This document shows, piece after piece, positions 1 through 10,830 of a stretch of DNA of 64,000 bases (the stretch's first letter is position 1; every line of letters starts with the position of its first letter). The position numbers and the translations under genes were made by a program. The notes under the pieces are model-generated. The model was not told where the DNA came from, did no database searches, and saw only the letters and a list, made by a program, of their open reading frames with translations. Source of the stretch: Acanthopleura granulata (Eukaryota; Mollusca; Polyplacophora; Chitonida; Chitonidae); NCBI GenBank assembly GCA_016165875.1, contig JABBOT010000003.1, positions 36,181,860 to 36,245,859 on the forward strand, in the 5' to 3' direction.

Positions 1-556
1 TAGTTTTGAAAGTCTATTTTGGACACACCTTTACATGCATGTTTTGTTTTTATATTGCATGGATTGTGTACGTATGTTAAAATTGGATTCATGGGTAAAG
101 CAGATGTAGACAGATGTACCACTGGATTCACACGTTTTGTGGGTTCTTTTGTGTACGTGTGCTAAACAGCCACAGTATTTTACATACTGGTGCCCGGCAG
201 GGCCTGGTTCAATGCCCAATCTGGCCATACCACAGAATATAAAATGTACAGTCCTAGCGATTTCTGGTTTGATGTTAAATTTATAACGGGTTGGTCGGTC
301 CCCCATGCCTGGTGTCTTCATTGGAACAGGTCTAATTATCTTCTCCATCTAATGATCTTTTCCAGTGATCTACCACCAATAATACCCTGACATCGGAACC
401 TGTAGCAGCATTTCGACACCTTAGAAGTCGTGTAATGGCCACTACAATCTACTGCAAAGAGCGGTTCTAAAATAATTGAGGAAATGCATAAAACAAACTG
501 TGCTGTGATCAGTTGTATTTATAAATCGGATGTACTCTCCCGTTGTTATGTTCCAG
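1..556. other. Left edge, no gene recognised
   Basis: Only short unsupported reading frames. The single structured element is the splice acceptor ending at 556 that opens the relic V exon. Confidence 0.5.
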
Positions 557-890
557 TACGGACTGTCATGAGTGTGTTAATGTCAGCACCGGATGATGCC
601 GCGGCCATTCGTCCATTTACCATGGCGTGTAGGATAACCAGATCGACAGGTGAAAGATCTGCTCTCATCTGGACACGTGATGTTGGTCAGACTACATCCC
701 GTATATACGCCTCCCGTGTCAATACCATTATCACCGTCATCACCAACTGGGTTACCTGGGGTATGTCAACATGTCAAGGGTGAATATATGTACACAGCGA
801 CAATAGAGAACGTCACAGGAAACATGGGCCGGGGCAGATGGACATGTCAGTATAGTGGACACACCGGAAGTGTTACTCCGGATGTACAAG
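557..890 (+). pseudogene. IgSF receptor copy E: frameshifted V-like Ig exon
   Basis: A V-like Ig exon of the same family as receptor A, on the plus strand. It has an acceptor (TTCCAG, ends 556) and a donor (GTAAAT, from 891), and encodes the family marks CRITR, LIWTRDVGQT and SRIYASRV. The frame is then lost: the stretch coding the third cysteine (YRVCNVSIP in receptor A) is missing 11 bases. Downstream, SIPLSP, CQHVKG, ATIENVTGNMGRGRWTCQY and DVQG continue in another frame. The exon is 334 bp against 345 in receptor A, exactly the 11-bp deletion. No partner exons are visible to the right, so it is an isolated relic or the last visible exon of a gene beginning left of the window. Confidence 0.85.
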
Positions 891-1439
891 GTAAATATAT
901 CATAACATAATTTTCGAACCATACAAAAAACCACCCTGTGAATAAGATAGATTTCCTGAAAAATTGTCATTCAATTTGTATATGCATGTCTCTCATCCCC
1001 TATATGCCCTTGAGCACATTTACTGCTCACACAAACATGTAATAGTTTGGTTTGGTTGTGGATTAGCCATGCGCACGCGCGCTAAGCCCCCGGTTTTAAA
1101 TGAAAAGCGTAGGTGTAAAAGTGAGTGAATGGTGTTTAACGTCGGCAGGTGTAAGAGATGACTGCAAAACTATACATGTATGCTGTGAATTGCTCGCTAT
1201 GATGTGCAGGCTATGTATTAAACAATGAACTAAAGGTGAACTCACATCTGTTGTTTTGCTAATAGCCCAGCATGTGTTCCACAATGGAGAGTTCAATCCC
1301 ATGTCCAGGTAGAACCGAAGAGATAAATACTGGCTATCTTTTTCATACTTCTTAGTGGTTTGACGATCAACCTCACAGGATAGCCCTTGTATTGGTGGGT
1401 GGTATTCAGCATACTGTGACTGAGTGGTTTTTCATGCCT

Positions 1440-2035
1440 GATGTGTGGCCATTCTCTGTCTCTACATGAGCAAATGGGAAACAGGACACTGTGTTCTTAC
1501 GTGAGCAAAAAACAAACAGGACACTGTGTTCTTACATTAGGAAATAACTAAGAGGGCACCATGTTATTTCATGAGAAAATAGAAAGCAAAATCTATCAAT
1601 TAACAAGTAACAAGCAGTATTCTGAGACATCCCATTAGCAAATAACTAACGACACTAACCACACAACAGCACTCTGTGCCTTTAATCGAACGGGCAACAA
1701 TCAGTTCACTGTGACTTCACATGAGCAAATAACAAGCAGTAGGCCCAACAAAGTGTCCGTAGGGGCTGATAACAATCAATACACTATACCGACCTGAGCA
1801 AGTACCAAGCTGTAAGTCTAAACAGAGTGTCCCCAGGGGTAGATAACAATCAATACACTCTGACTTCACAAGAGCAAGTAGCGAAGGGTAAGCGTACACT
1901 GTCTAATCGCAGCAGCAGATCAACAGTATATTTTGTGTCTTCAAAGGAACACATAACACTACACTCTGACTTGACATGAGCAAAGAGTAAACAGTGGCCC
2001 TAATAAAAGCAGATAACCAGAAGTGCACAGAATCT
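1440..2035. repeat. Degenerate tandem repeat downstream of receptor A
   Basis: Loose units of roughly 70-76 bp recur with phrases such as 'CATGAGCAAATAACAAGCAG' and 'GATAACAATCAATACACT'. The array abuts the stop codon of receptor A and could be 3' untranslated sequence. A related array lies beyond the last exon of copy B (12,320-12,862). From 891 to 1,439 nothing is recognisable. Confidence 0.6.
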
Positions 2036-2124
2036 TCATAAAGCTGTGGCATTTTCGTATGGGCGGTTTCCAGGAGGTTCCGATGGAGATGACACCCTAT
2101 CTGTGAGAACTTCGTAATGTGGAC
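2036..2124 (-). CDS. Receptor A exon 11: second YxxL motif, YEN motif and stop (Cyt4)
   Basis: 89 bp terminal coding exon: PHYEVLTDRV with Y642, then PYENATAL-stop with Y661. YEN fits an SH2-adaptor type YxN site and the final T-A-L fits a class I PDZ ligand (S/T-x-hydrophobic). Functions are inferred from motifs only. Confidence 0.82.
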
Positions 2125-5100
2125 CTGGTGAAAGAAAACAGAACAGTACAATGTCATCCATGACGCATCAAATCATAAGTTACACGAGCTGGGTATAGGC
2201 AAATGAACTCATTTAAAAGGGAATATTACAATTATGTCCATGTTATATCATTTCATTTCATTTGTTCATCAGTATATTCATCATATTTTCATTTTACACT
2301 TCATAAATAAATATACCATAGTATCCATAAAACAATGAGAGTTATGAAAAACGGCAATTGGAAGTGTCAGTTGAATGATCAGATGCAGACAAAGTAGTAG
2401 TGAGGATTTTACTATTGACAGATATATGTATGAACACTATATTAACTGTGGAAGCCCTGGTATTTACTGTGGAAGCCCTGGTATTAACTGCGGAAACCCT
2501 GGTATTTACTGTGAAAGCCCTAGTTTTCCCTCGGTGGGAATTCAAAATACAAGTTGTACGTACAGGTGATGGTCAGTGTATACAGTGTCAGATATAAGTG
2601 CATTAAACGGAACAGTAATACCTGGATGAGTTGAAGTGTCCAGATCTTCATAGTGACCTAAAAAGAAAAGCACATCATCTTCATCCATTTCTAGTCGTTA
2701 TATAACTGAAATATTGTTAAGTACGACGTTAAACCCCAAGCACTCACTCACCCAGTTGCTTCAGCGGGGGTGGCAACCAATCTCCAAACAGGCTTTCAGT
2801 GATAACGAGAAAGACACAATAAATGTACGGAGTATTTTGGCCTCAAATATATTTTTGGTACAAATAATAAAAAAGAATTAAAGTTTACCAGCGGAAGGTA
2901 GTTCGGTGTCAGTCATTTGTTCTTCAGCCCGGGCATGAGCTACCCTATGGAAAGATAAAACACGCATCGACGTCATTTAGTGCTTTATTGAGCGCTTGTT
3001 CATTTTGTCTCCGGAAAAGCAATCTGATGCGACTGTCCATGATCCATGGAATTGCAACAAAAGTTTTCAAGCAAATCTGCGAGATCTCCCGTGGGGTCTA
3101 CTTGGTGAAAGGAATATTCGGGACAAGCTTGGCGCTACAGACAACTAACCTGCGGGCTTGGTGATCATAATATATCCACATTTTTTAAGCACATTTCCCT
3201 TTTGACTTTTAATTTGTAGAAGGCATATTTTTACGGTTCTTCTACATGAACTGAATCTAATCATATAGTAAAGTTATTGTGTAACAACTATAGTTAATAA
3301 TAGTTCTAAGGGGCTCTATAAAACATTTAATATCATTTTCAAATTTTATCTCCTTTTTCAGCGTCTATTCCCTCCTTGTTTTGCATTTAAATGTTGTCAT
3401 TCATTCCAACTGTTTTCTTAAATTCCAAAGTGTTTTTGGCACGTTATGTGGCTGAACTACTGCCAGTGTTGCACTAATTATTCATTCATTTCGATCACGA
3501 GGTTGACTAAATGAAAGGGACGGATCAACCAAAGGCTACATCTGTAAATACAAGACTGTCTGATATTTGGCACACAATCACTCTTGATAGACGCTCACCT
3601 CCAGCCTTGATTTGTAGCCTGCTGGTTTTCCTCACCGTCATCTTAAAGTAAAACAGAAACAACAGCACAGCAATATTTTCTAACCGTAAATAAAGGTAAA
3701 TCTCCCAAATCACACATTATCTCAATGACAAAAGGTAAAAAAAAACCCATGTAATTTTTAAGAGTAATTGACCAATTGTTCAGTAGGCACTATGCATGAA
3801 TTGGTGTGTAAATTGTTTATCAATATACAGGGAAAACAATTAATAAACAGCAGGACAGTTATACCAAGAAACGTTTACCCTTGTTAGATTTTCGAGGTGA
3901 TGCTTTTCTCCGAAGCCAACAAAATACGAAGACATCGACGAGAGCTATGACGAGGATGCCAGCTGCAAAGCCCACACCAAACATGCCTCCTTTGCCCAGA
4001 CCTACATCAAGGGAAGTATTCTCCTCTGTAAACGAAAGAATATAATCTTGAATTTAATTTTTGAACTTTGGCATTATTGACTTGACGAAAAGTACATATA
4101 CACTGTAAACTTCGAGGTTTAAATTATAAACACTTTAAGCAAAAAAAAGTAAACACTTGGAGTTAATACCATTATGGAGAGCCTATATACATGTTTTAGG
4201 CAATTATGTTTAAGATTTTAATATATGTGTACATTTATTTAACACGCTTGTTTGAAGTTTAATCAGGTATTAATAGAGTTTTGGCGTCGATCATTTTAAA
4301 GTGTATTGAAGATGTTGATATATTTATCTATGAATTGTATTTCATCGTGAACAAGGCCAGTAAAATTCAGAACAGGACGCCAGCTTCAGGAAAAACCAAA
4401 ATCTACAAAATTCAACTCACTTTCAACGGTGCACTCAGTCGTGGCATATTCCGATAATGCTATGTCCGAATTCGGTTGAAGCCTGAACTTGTATAGCACT
4501 CCAGACTGTAGATCGGTCAATGTAGTTTCCACAAGTTTTACATTTCCTGGATTTCTGACGAGCTCTCCTTTCCACGCTTCTCCGCTTCCTCTGTACTCAA
4601 TCTTGTAGTATTCCACCATAGAGTCGTCAAGTCCAGACGCCCAGACCAGTGTGGCTTGGTTGTTGGAACAGGACATTATCTTCATATTCTTCGGGATATA
4701 TTGCCCTTCTGAATGGGACAATACGACATAATGTACTTAATGCTACCTAGAACGCCAGACGCTCAGACAAGGGTGGTGCAATGGTCAAGCGCATTTTTTG
4801 TGTCATTATTTGTTCATGTGTGTGTGTGTGTGTCTAATTAAATGGTAGAATATTTATCTTGATCACGTCATACGTTCTGATTACGGGGAGGTAATCACGC
4901 ACTGAAGTCAACTGAAAAAGGTGTTTGTGAGTACGCCAAAGTCATATCACGTGCTGTTTCCCATGTGCATATACACCAGGATTTACTGAACGGCATGTGA
5001 ATTCGTTGTTTGTAATGTTTTCTTAGCATTGTGTTACTGATTCATGTATTACTTGGCGTATTTAATCGCCGATGAGCAGATTTGTGACGATCAATGACGC

Positions 5101-8100
5101 TCTTAAATTAGCTTTGTAGCAGATCGTTGTGCAAAAGAAAACTTGTTGCGTATGAGTTTGTTTCGTTGTTTGTCTGACCCTTACCTTTTTTAAGTTTGTT
5201 TGCTTTTCGAATCATTATTAAAATCACTGCCGATAAAAATAGAGTAACTTCAAGTGACTATTATTGCTCTAAAATGGCTCTTTCTTTTATCTTTGTAATT
5301 AATCTGCTGTGGATACCCAGAAAGTTGGACCGGTTGAATATAGCTTCAACAATGAATAAATATCTAGATCTACACAGCATTCAGGTGTTTACTGCCTGGT
5401 GGATTCAGATGGCCTGGTTATTAGAGCAGGACAGTACCTTAATATTCTTCGGGACATATCACTCTTCTGAATTAGAAAATATGAAAAATGTAGGCAATCT
5501 TGCCAGGCTTACGTAGACATGTTTGGTTAAAGAATCAAAAAAGTATAAATCCAAGTATAACCAATAGCCAAATAAATTAATACCTAAACCGAAACTATCA
5601 TGAAACCTAAACCTGAATCTGAACAATAAATTTTCAAGCATAAAAAAATATTTTCTTTTGCCTAAATCGAAGTATCACCAAAGAAGGCTTCAAAAACTAA
5701 AATTACGAATCATCTAAGGCGACTGAGGGTTTTAACACCTATAAAAATGAATATCCATTAATACCTATAACACTGATTTGAACTTCCGTTCTTGAAGACC
5801 CAGCACGATTCGTTGCCTCGACCTGATACACACCAGAAGAGGTTTTCTGTGTTTCAAACTCGGATGTCGACAAAGTTGCCTCACGCCGATTAGGATCTTG
5901 CGTGGTTCTGAAGGTGTGGTTTATTCCCAGCCCATTGTCAACCCAGGATACACGTGCAACAGGATTGGCTGTGACGCCACACACAATTTTCACGTGCTGA
6001 CCATGGAAAACTGTCAATGGACTTTGTTGACAGGTGATCCTTGGTTTATCTGATAAGTAAAATAGCGCCAAAAGATCCTTTATAACAATTTATTTATATT
6101 TTCTTTGTGTTCAGCACCGTTCTGAAGAATATTGGTCTTCTACGAAGGCGGCCAAGAGCATGGTGGGAGGAAACAGGGCAGGTTGAACTGGATTTCAATC
6201 ACAGCCATCGCACTAGCGACAATATCCTGAGCAGTTTATCACCAAAAAACAAATAAATGATTTTTTTCCTTTTTTCCAGTCTTTTTTTTAATTGCCATTT
6301 GACGTCAGGCGCAGAAAAACACGAGAGTCCTAAACTGAATGATGTAGAATTTACAAAACACACACTGAAATACTGAAAACAGAGAACTTTAGCTGTGATA
6401 GAAACACGTTGTCTAATAATCATCAGATTGTCTTCCAACGCTATGAAGAAAATGAATAATTGGAAGAGGAACTGGACTGTAGAAGCCAAAGAGCTGTTGG
6501 ATAAATCTTTCTAGCATACACAGCCAATAAGTTCAAAATGATTGACATTCATATTTCATAGTGCTATAAGACAAGATTTATATCAGGTTTTAGTATATTT
6601 TAGCTGAACTGTTTCTAGATACGAATAACTTATTGGCGCCAGCTACATACATTTTACTACGAAGATAATTATTCCTAATGTATCATCATCCGTGGCTCTA
6701 CTTGCCATCACAAACGCTCGAGCCCGTAAAGGCATTCATCTTTTATTTAACTGCGGTTAACGTGGTTGACTGTAAAATGGCACCCAAACGCTGGTCATTT
6801 CACATATGAATATAACCCAAAAACTTTACTAAGCATAATACTTACACTGTACATTAAGCGTGTAGATTTGTGAGGGTGTAGGTGGATCCGTCACACTGTT
6901 GGAGGCGTTACAGTACAGCTCAGCTCCGTTCTCCTCGGCACTAGCTACAAATGTGAATGTCCGGGTTGTGGTCTGTAACAAGCTGGGGTCTTGGTAACAG
7001 CCATTCGGGTCTAGTTCCCGGACATTACCGAATGTCCGTATGTACCCCCATATACATGGCCGGGGCTTACTGGCCGAGGTTACACAGGTAAAGGTGGTGG
7101 GAGCACCCGCCAACACTGTATCTGGGGAATTCTTTAAGGTTACTTGGGTTACCATGACTGTGAATATAAAACGTATTTGTTATCACTCAATATATAAACA
7201 GCAAATAGTGCTGATAATGTGTAGGATAGAAGCTGTCATCAGTTATTAATGTTGCAGGAAAGTGGCAGCCCAGGGGTAACATCCATATCAATCTTCAAAC
7301 TCGTAGTCCCCGAGTAAGTCACATGTAGGTAAAATACAAATGTTTTTGGATACTTATACAGCCTTTTCCCTGTAGACACAAGGTACCAGCTTTAGGTCGT
7401 TAATTGCACATCCGATGTCAGTAATCAATAAACCAATATTCTAGGCCAACGTTGAAAACCAGTATTGTAGAAGATGAGAAGGTAAATGATGGAACATTAA
7501 CCCTAAATTCAGCAAGCCAGAAATTTCCACAGAATACTCTTTTTAGCTGAACCTTCCAAATATACACTTACCTTCCAAATATAAACTTATATTCTGTATT
7601 TGTTACTAAGTATACCTTTGACATTCAGTCTTATAGGTAAGCTTCGTCCTTCATACTGGCATATCCAACTGCCATTGCCCGTGTCCTCTGTGACGTTTTC
7701 TATGGTCACCGTGTAAACCTCTTCACCATTGACGTGTTGACATCCCCCTGAGAGCCCGGCTTGTGAAGATGGCGTTACTGGTATTGACGTGTAACACCCA
7801 CGGGAGGCATATATACGAGATATGGTCTGACCAACGTCACGCTGCCAGTAGAGAGGGGATCTATCACCTGTGACCCTAGTTATCTTGCACTCCAGGGTAA
7901 ACGGACGACCGGCCACGACATCATCTGGTGCCGTGACTGACAGCCCACCAACAGACAATACTGAAAGATACATAAGTTAACGCTTTTCAAAACAGATCTG
8001 AACTAAATGAGTGAACCAAAGTAAAACAATGCTTTCTCACTATATTTACCTGTGTTTGGTAAGATAGATATTCTGTTTACACAGACTTACTGCGCCACAT

Positions 8101-9074
8101 TTGAAAATGGACGTCAAGCCAAGCATAGGGTGACTGAAACTTTGACCATTTGGAGATGTCAGTCAGACACTAAATGGCATGTTGACTGTAACAATATTCC
8201 CAATATAATAATTCCAATTCATACATGTCTACCGTTACAGAAAAACAGTATCTTGTATACCCTGTACATCCAGAGTAACACTGGCAAGCATGCTTCCAAA
8301 CTGACATATCCATCTGCCCCGGCCCGTGTCTTCTGTGACGTTCTCTATGGTGACTGTGTAAACCTCTTCACCGTTGACGTGTTGACATCCCCCTGATAAC
8401 CCAGCTGGAACTAACGGTGATACTGGTATTGACACGTTACACACACGGTAGGCGTATATACGGGATATGGTCTGACCAACATCACGCTGCCAGTAGAGAG
8501 CAGATCTATCACCCGCCGGTCTGGTTATCTTGCATCCCAGGGTAAATGGGCGACCAGTAAAAACATCCACCGGTGTTGTTATTGAGAGGCAGGATGATAA
8601 CACCACTGGAACAGAGACGTTACCACAAGTGTTAGCGTTACTTGTATTTGACTATTCCGAAGTCTTTCATCCTCTACATCATTTATGTATGCATTGAAAG
8701 TCTAAAGGGCAATCACAAATGCCACAGATTTTGCCAGCCGTTAACCAGCTATACCTCACTCTGTTTATTTTTTTTGATTGGTGTGTTACGCCGTACTCAA
8801 GAATATTTTAGTTATGCAATGGCCACCAGGATTATGGTGGAATGAAACCGTGCAAAGCTCGGACGAAACCCACGACCAACCGCACAGTTGGGAGGCCGCT
8901 GGGTCATTGCGCTGCGCTAGCACGCTAACCGACTGAGCTACGGATGTTCATTCTCGCTTCACCTCACTCCTAAGCGATGACGTAGTTAATGATGAGCTTA
9001 TGTAAGTAGTACGTACCTTGCCACATACAACCAAACACAGTCAACCATCCATGCTTCAGTTTTGGCTCGCCCAT
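2036..9074 (-). CDS. IgSF receptor A: V-V-Ig-Ig-FN3-TM with ITAM-like tail (11 exons, 667 aa)
   Basis: Probable type I cell-surface receptor. Exons in transcript order: 9074-9017, 8605-8261, 7960-7616, 7157-6846, 6049-5765, 4708-4421, 4025-3879, 3641-3599, 2944-2889, 2657-2622, 2124-2036. Every junction has GT/AG and matching phase (phase 1, except phase 2 after Cyt1), totalling 2,004 nt with one terminal stop. Residues: signal peptide ~1-27; V1 ~28-134; V2 135-249; Ig3 250-353; Ig4 354-448; FN3 449-544; TM ~559-582; tail 583-667. The tail has YEDL (Y629), YEVL (Y642) nine residues on, and YENATAL at the C terminus (Y661). The first two fit the YxxL-x(6-12)-YxxL ITAM pattern of immune receptors. 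Asp575 sits inside the TM helix. Ligand and signalling partner are unknown. The product name is descriptive; I recognise no characterised orthologue. The repeated decay of its paralogues contrasts with its intact frame. Confidence 0.88.
2445..2528. repeat. 21-bp tandem repeat, 4 copies
   Basis: The phrase GGAAGCCCTGGTAT recurs every 21 bp in the intron between Cyt3 and Cyt4. The unit is a multiple of three, which keeps spurious frames open. Confidence 0.8.
2622..2657 (-). CDS. Receptor A exon 10: first YxxL motif (Cyt3)
   Basis: 36 bp, phase 1-1; encodes GHYEDLDTSTHP with Y629. The copy F exon has the same length and keeps HYEDLDT; in copy B the Tyr is Asn. Confidence 0.8.
2889..2944 (-). 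CDS. Receptor A exon 9: cytoplasmic tail (Cyt2)
   Basis: 56 bp, phase 2 to 1; encodes VAHARAEEQMTDTELPSA. The copy B exon has the same length and keeps AEE-TDSE-PS. Confidence 0.75.
3599..3641 (-). CDS. Receptor A exon 8: cytoplasmic tail (Cyt1)
   Basis: 43 bp, phase 1 in, phase 2 out; encodes DGEENQQATNQGW. Frame is fixed by neighbouring phases and by the matching 43-bp exon in copy B (ENQQATDQGT). Confidence 0.75.
3879..4025 (-). CDS. Receptor A exon 7: transmembrane segment
   Basis: 147 bp, phase 1-1. A ~24-residue hydrophobic helix (about 559-582) with internal Asp575 (ALVDVFVF), followed by stop-transfer LRRKASPRKSNK. Confidence 0.87.
4421..4708 (-). CDS. Receptor A exon 6: fibronectin type III domain
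   Basis: 288 bp, phase 1-1. ATLVWASG carries the FN3 B-strand Trp; VEYYKIEYRG, TLTDLQSGVLYKFRL and ALSEYATTECTVES complete an FN3 fold. Paralogue in copy D is the same length. Confidence 0.87.
5390..5466 (-). pseudogene. Relic duplicate of the FN3 exon start in a receptor A intron
   Basis: The intron between Ig4 and FN3 holds a second copy of the FN3 exon beginning: acceptor CAG at 5,467-5,469, then a reading of PKNIKVLSCSNNQAI resembling PKNMKIMSCSNNQAT of the real exon. It contains stops before PKN and after QAI, so it is non-coding. Confidence 0.75.
5765..6049 (-). CDS. Receptor A exon 5: I-set-like Ig domain 4
   Basis: 285 bp, phase 1-1. KIVCGVTANPVARVSWVDNG gives the B-strand Cys and core Trp; SSGVYQVEATNRAGSS is a typical I-set end, although the F-strand Cys is replaced (VEA), as in copy D. 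Confidence 0.87.
6113..6213 (-). mobile_element. SINE fragment (family 1)
   Basis: Reverse-oriented piece with 'GCATGGTGGGAGGAAACAGG', in the intron between Ig4 and Ig3. Confidence 0.6.
6846..7157 (-). CDS. Receptor A exon 4: Ig domain 3
   Basis: 312 bp, phase 1-1. FTCVTSAS and AELYCNAS supply the two Ig cysteines; CIWGYI and NGCYQD suggest a second pair. Paralogous exons at 44,553 (copy D) and 57,274 (copy C). Confidence 0.87.
7616..7960 (-). CDS. Receptor A exon 3: V-like Ig domain 2
   Basis: 345 bp, same length, phase and pattern as exon 2 (CKITR, LYWQRDVGQT, SRGC, GGCQ, SWICQ), so V1 and V2 arose by exon duplication. N-glycosylation sequon in ENVTED. Confidence 0.87.
8261..8605 (-). CDS. 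Receptor A exon 2: V-like Ig domain 1
   Basis: 345 bp, phase 1-1. Finishes the signal peptide, then an Ig fold with CKITR (B-strand Cys), LYWQRDVGQT (core Trp), YRVC, GGCQ and WICQ. The usual DxGxYxC is replaced by EDTGRGRWICQ. Extra cysteines suggest a second disulfide. Confidence 0.87.
8764..8944 (-). mobile_element. SINE (family 1), internally deleted
   Basis: Tail 'TTACGCCGTACTCAAGAATA' at the left and tRNA-like head 'GCTAACCGACTGAGCTACGG' at the right place it on the minus strand, in intron 1 of receptor A. Confidence 0.85.
9017..9074 (-). CDS. Receptor A exon 1: start and first half of signal peptide
   Basis: Encodes MGEPKLKHGWLTVFGCMWQ then donor GTACGT in phase 1. The hydrophobic stretch begins at W10 and continues into exon 2 (VVLSSCLS), so the signal peptide is split by an intron. 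A paralogous exon of identical 58-bp length lies at 19,034-19,091 in copy B and supports this start. Confidence 0.78.
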
Positions 9075-9270
9075 TTGTTCTCTGGTAGGCTTTGTGCTCT
9101 GTGTCAACCCCACAGAATATCTAGGAACTAAACGTAAATGCCTAACATGTACCTGTCATGGTGTTTGCCCTACTTATCTTTATTTCATTCAATAAGAATG
9201 AATGGCTACGTAGCTCTGTCAGTATGAAAGCATAAAGGTTAGATGGAATACTACCCTATAGGTAACCTAG

Positions 9271-9357
9271 ATTTACACCCCTTCTGTGTCTGCTCTTCTT
9301 CGGTAAACGATATGTACCTGTCGCATGTAAACTACTGAACCTTGAACGAACGCCCAA
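9271..9357 (-). promoter_or_regulatory. Conserved block upstream of receptor A start
   Basis: About 200-280 bp 5' of the ATG. A stretch around 'TCTGTGTCTGCTCTTCT' and 'ACTGAACCTTGAAC' is retained upstream of the copy B start (19,322-19,410) while surrounding sequence has diverged. It may be the proximal promoter or 5' untranslated sequence; no TATA box is assigned. Confidence 0.4.
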
Positions 9358-9408
9358 ATGCCTGAATACAATATAGCACGACAGTATCACTAGTATTCCG
9401 CAGAAGTA

Positions 9409-9635
9409 CACTGCTGGATCAGTCGGTTAGCGCGCTAACGCAGCCCAGAAGCCTCCCACCAATGCGGTGGTTGTGAGTTCAAGTCCAGCTCATGCTGGCT
9501 TCCTCTCCGGCTGTATGTGGAAAGGTCTACAAACAATCTGCATGGTTGTGGGTTTCGCACGGGCTCTGCCCGCTTTCCTCCCATCCTGACGCTGGTCGCC
9601 GTCGTATTACACCAATAAAATAAATCAGTCAATCA
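9409..9635 (+). mobile_element. SINE (family 1), near full length
   Basis: tRNA-like head with 'CAGTCGGTTAGCGCGCTAAC', body 'CTCATGCTGGCTTCCTCTCC', tail ending 'ACACCAATAAAATAAAT'. Opposite in orientation to the SINE at 8,764. Confidence 0.88.
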
Positions 9636-9971
9636 GAAGTACACTGTAGACATGCGTGGACTCGGCACCCACCTATTACTGATACAACGAACATACACAT
9701 AACATCATACGCCATAGAAATACCCTCATCTTGCATATAAAGACGACAGACTTGTTAGGTGAGAAGGCCCACGTGCATTTTGACAGCAAGTATCTAACCC
9801 ATCTACAGAAACTGCCTTTTATACATAGACAACAGATTAAGTGGATAACTTTAGCTAAGCTACTTAAGCTGCGAGTTTATAATATTACAAGCCTTTGAAT
9901 TCTCCGCTACGGAACAGGCCTTGTGCATGTAAGACGACAACGACGGCCTATTTCCACAGGATATCCATAAT

Positions 9972-10830
9972 GTAAGGGTACTACTATCGGAGAGGAAAAT
10001 GATAAACAAATGGCTTTGTCAACACAGACATCGATAGGCCTTACACAAGATCGAACAAAGAAACACGAAGGCGCTCGAATGAGTTTAATACATATATATA
10101 AACAACATAGACAAATATTACAACTGACAATAATATACAAAAACAATACATATCATTACAAAAATATATAGTTTCTTACTGATGATAGCGTCCAAATCCT
10201 GGTGGAATATTCAGGCGTCCAAAGGATGTTCATTGATTGACGGATTGATTGTCGTGCTCGTGATGTCGAGCTGTATGTTGCATCCCTCGGAAATGTATAC
10301 AGTCACTTACAGGGTACACTGAGATGAAATATACGTAATCGAACAAAAGAGACAATAAGCGATACAATCTCCAAAGTAACGTGTCAGGAAAATAGAAAGT
10401 GGAGAAGCAAAAGCTCACAAAGTGGTACGTATAGAGTACAAATTGACGTATGTGGAATGGCGTGAAAGCCGATATCGCCATACCAAGCAAAAAAAGTGGA
10501 CGAAAGTAAATATGACTCCTTCCAAGTAGACACGAGTGAAAAGACTGTGAGCATCGTGACTTCGTCGCTCATATTTATAGACTAATGTAAAGAGAATTCG
10601 GGATCGTCTGATTGCAAAAACGTTTACAACACAGGTACATCTTTCCAGATTGTACGCTCTATGTACAATGACACGAAGCTCATAAACACAGAAACCACGA
10701 GAACACGCGATTGAAATCCAGTGTAGGATGTAACGTATACAGTGGTCAACATCTAGGTCAAAAACTGACCCGGTTAGCGAAAAAGCAAATATAAAAATAA
10801 AATATAATATTTTGAAGATGGGGTTCGGGG
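9972..10830. mobile_element. Dispersed ~0.9-kb repeat, copy 1
   Basis: Colinear with 30,167-31,204 from 'GTAAGGGTACTACTATC' to 'GATGGGGTTCG', sharing many blocks such as 'ATAGGCCTTACACAAGATC' and 'TTTACAACA-GGTACATCTTTCC'. No coding capacity or clear terminal repeats seen; probably a non-autonomous element. Confidence 0.7.

Noticed and set aside
8921..8944. tRNA-like sequences at SINE heads
   Set aside because: They match tRNA promoter-like SINE heads and lack a complete cloverleaf; no genuine tRNA gene was found.
10081..10572. Minus-strand Phe/Cys/Leu-rich frames that look membrane-like
   Set aside because: They fall inside the dispersed 0.9-kb repeat and are not preserved in its second copy.
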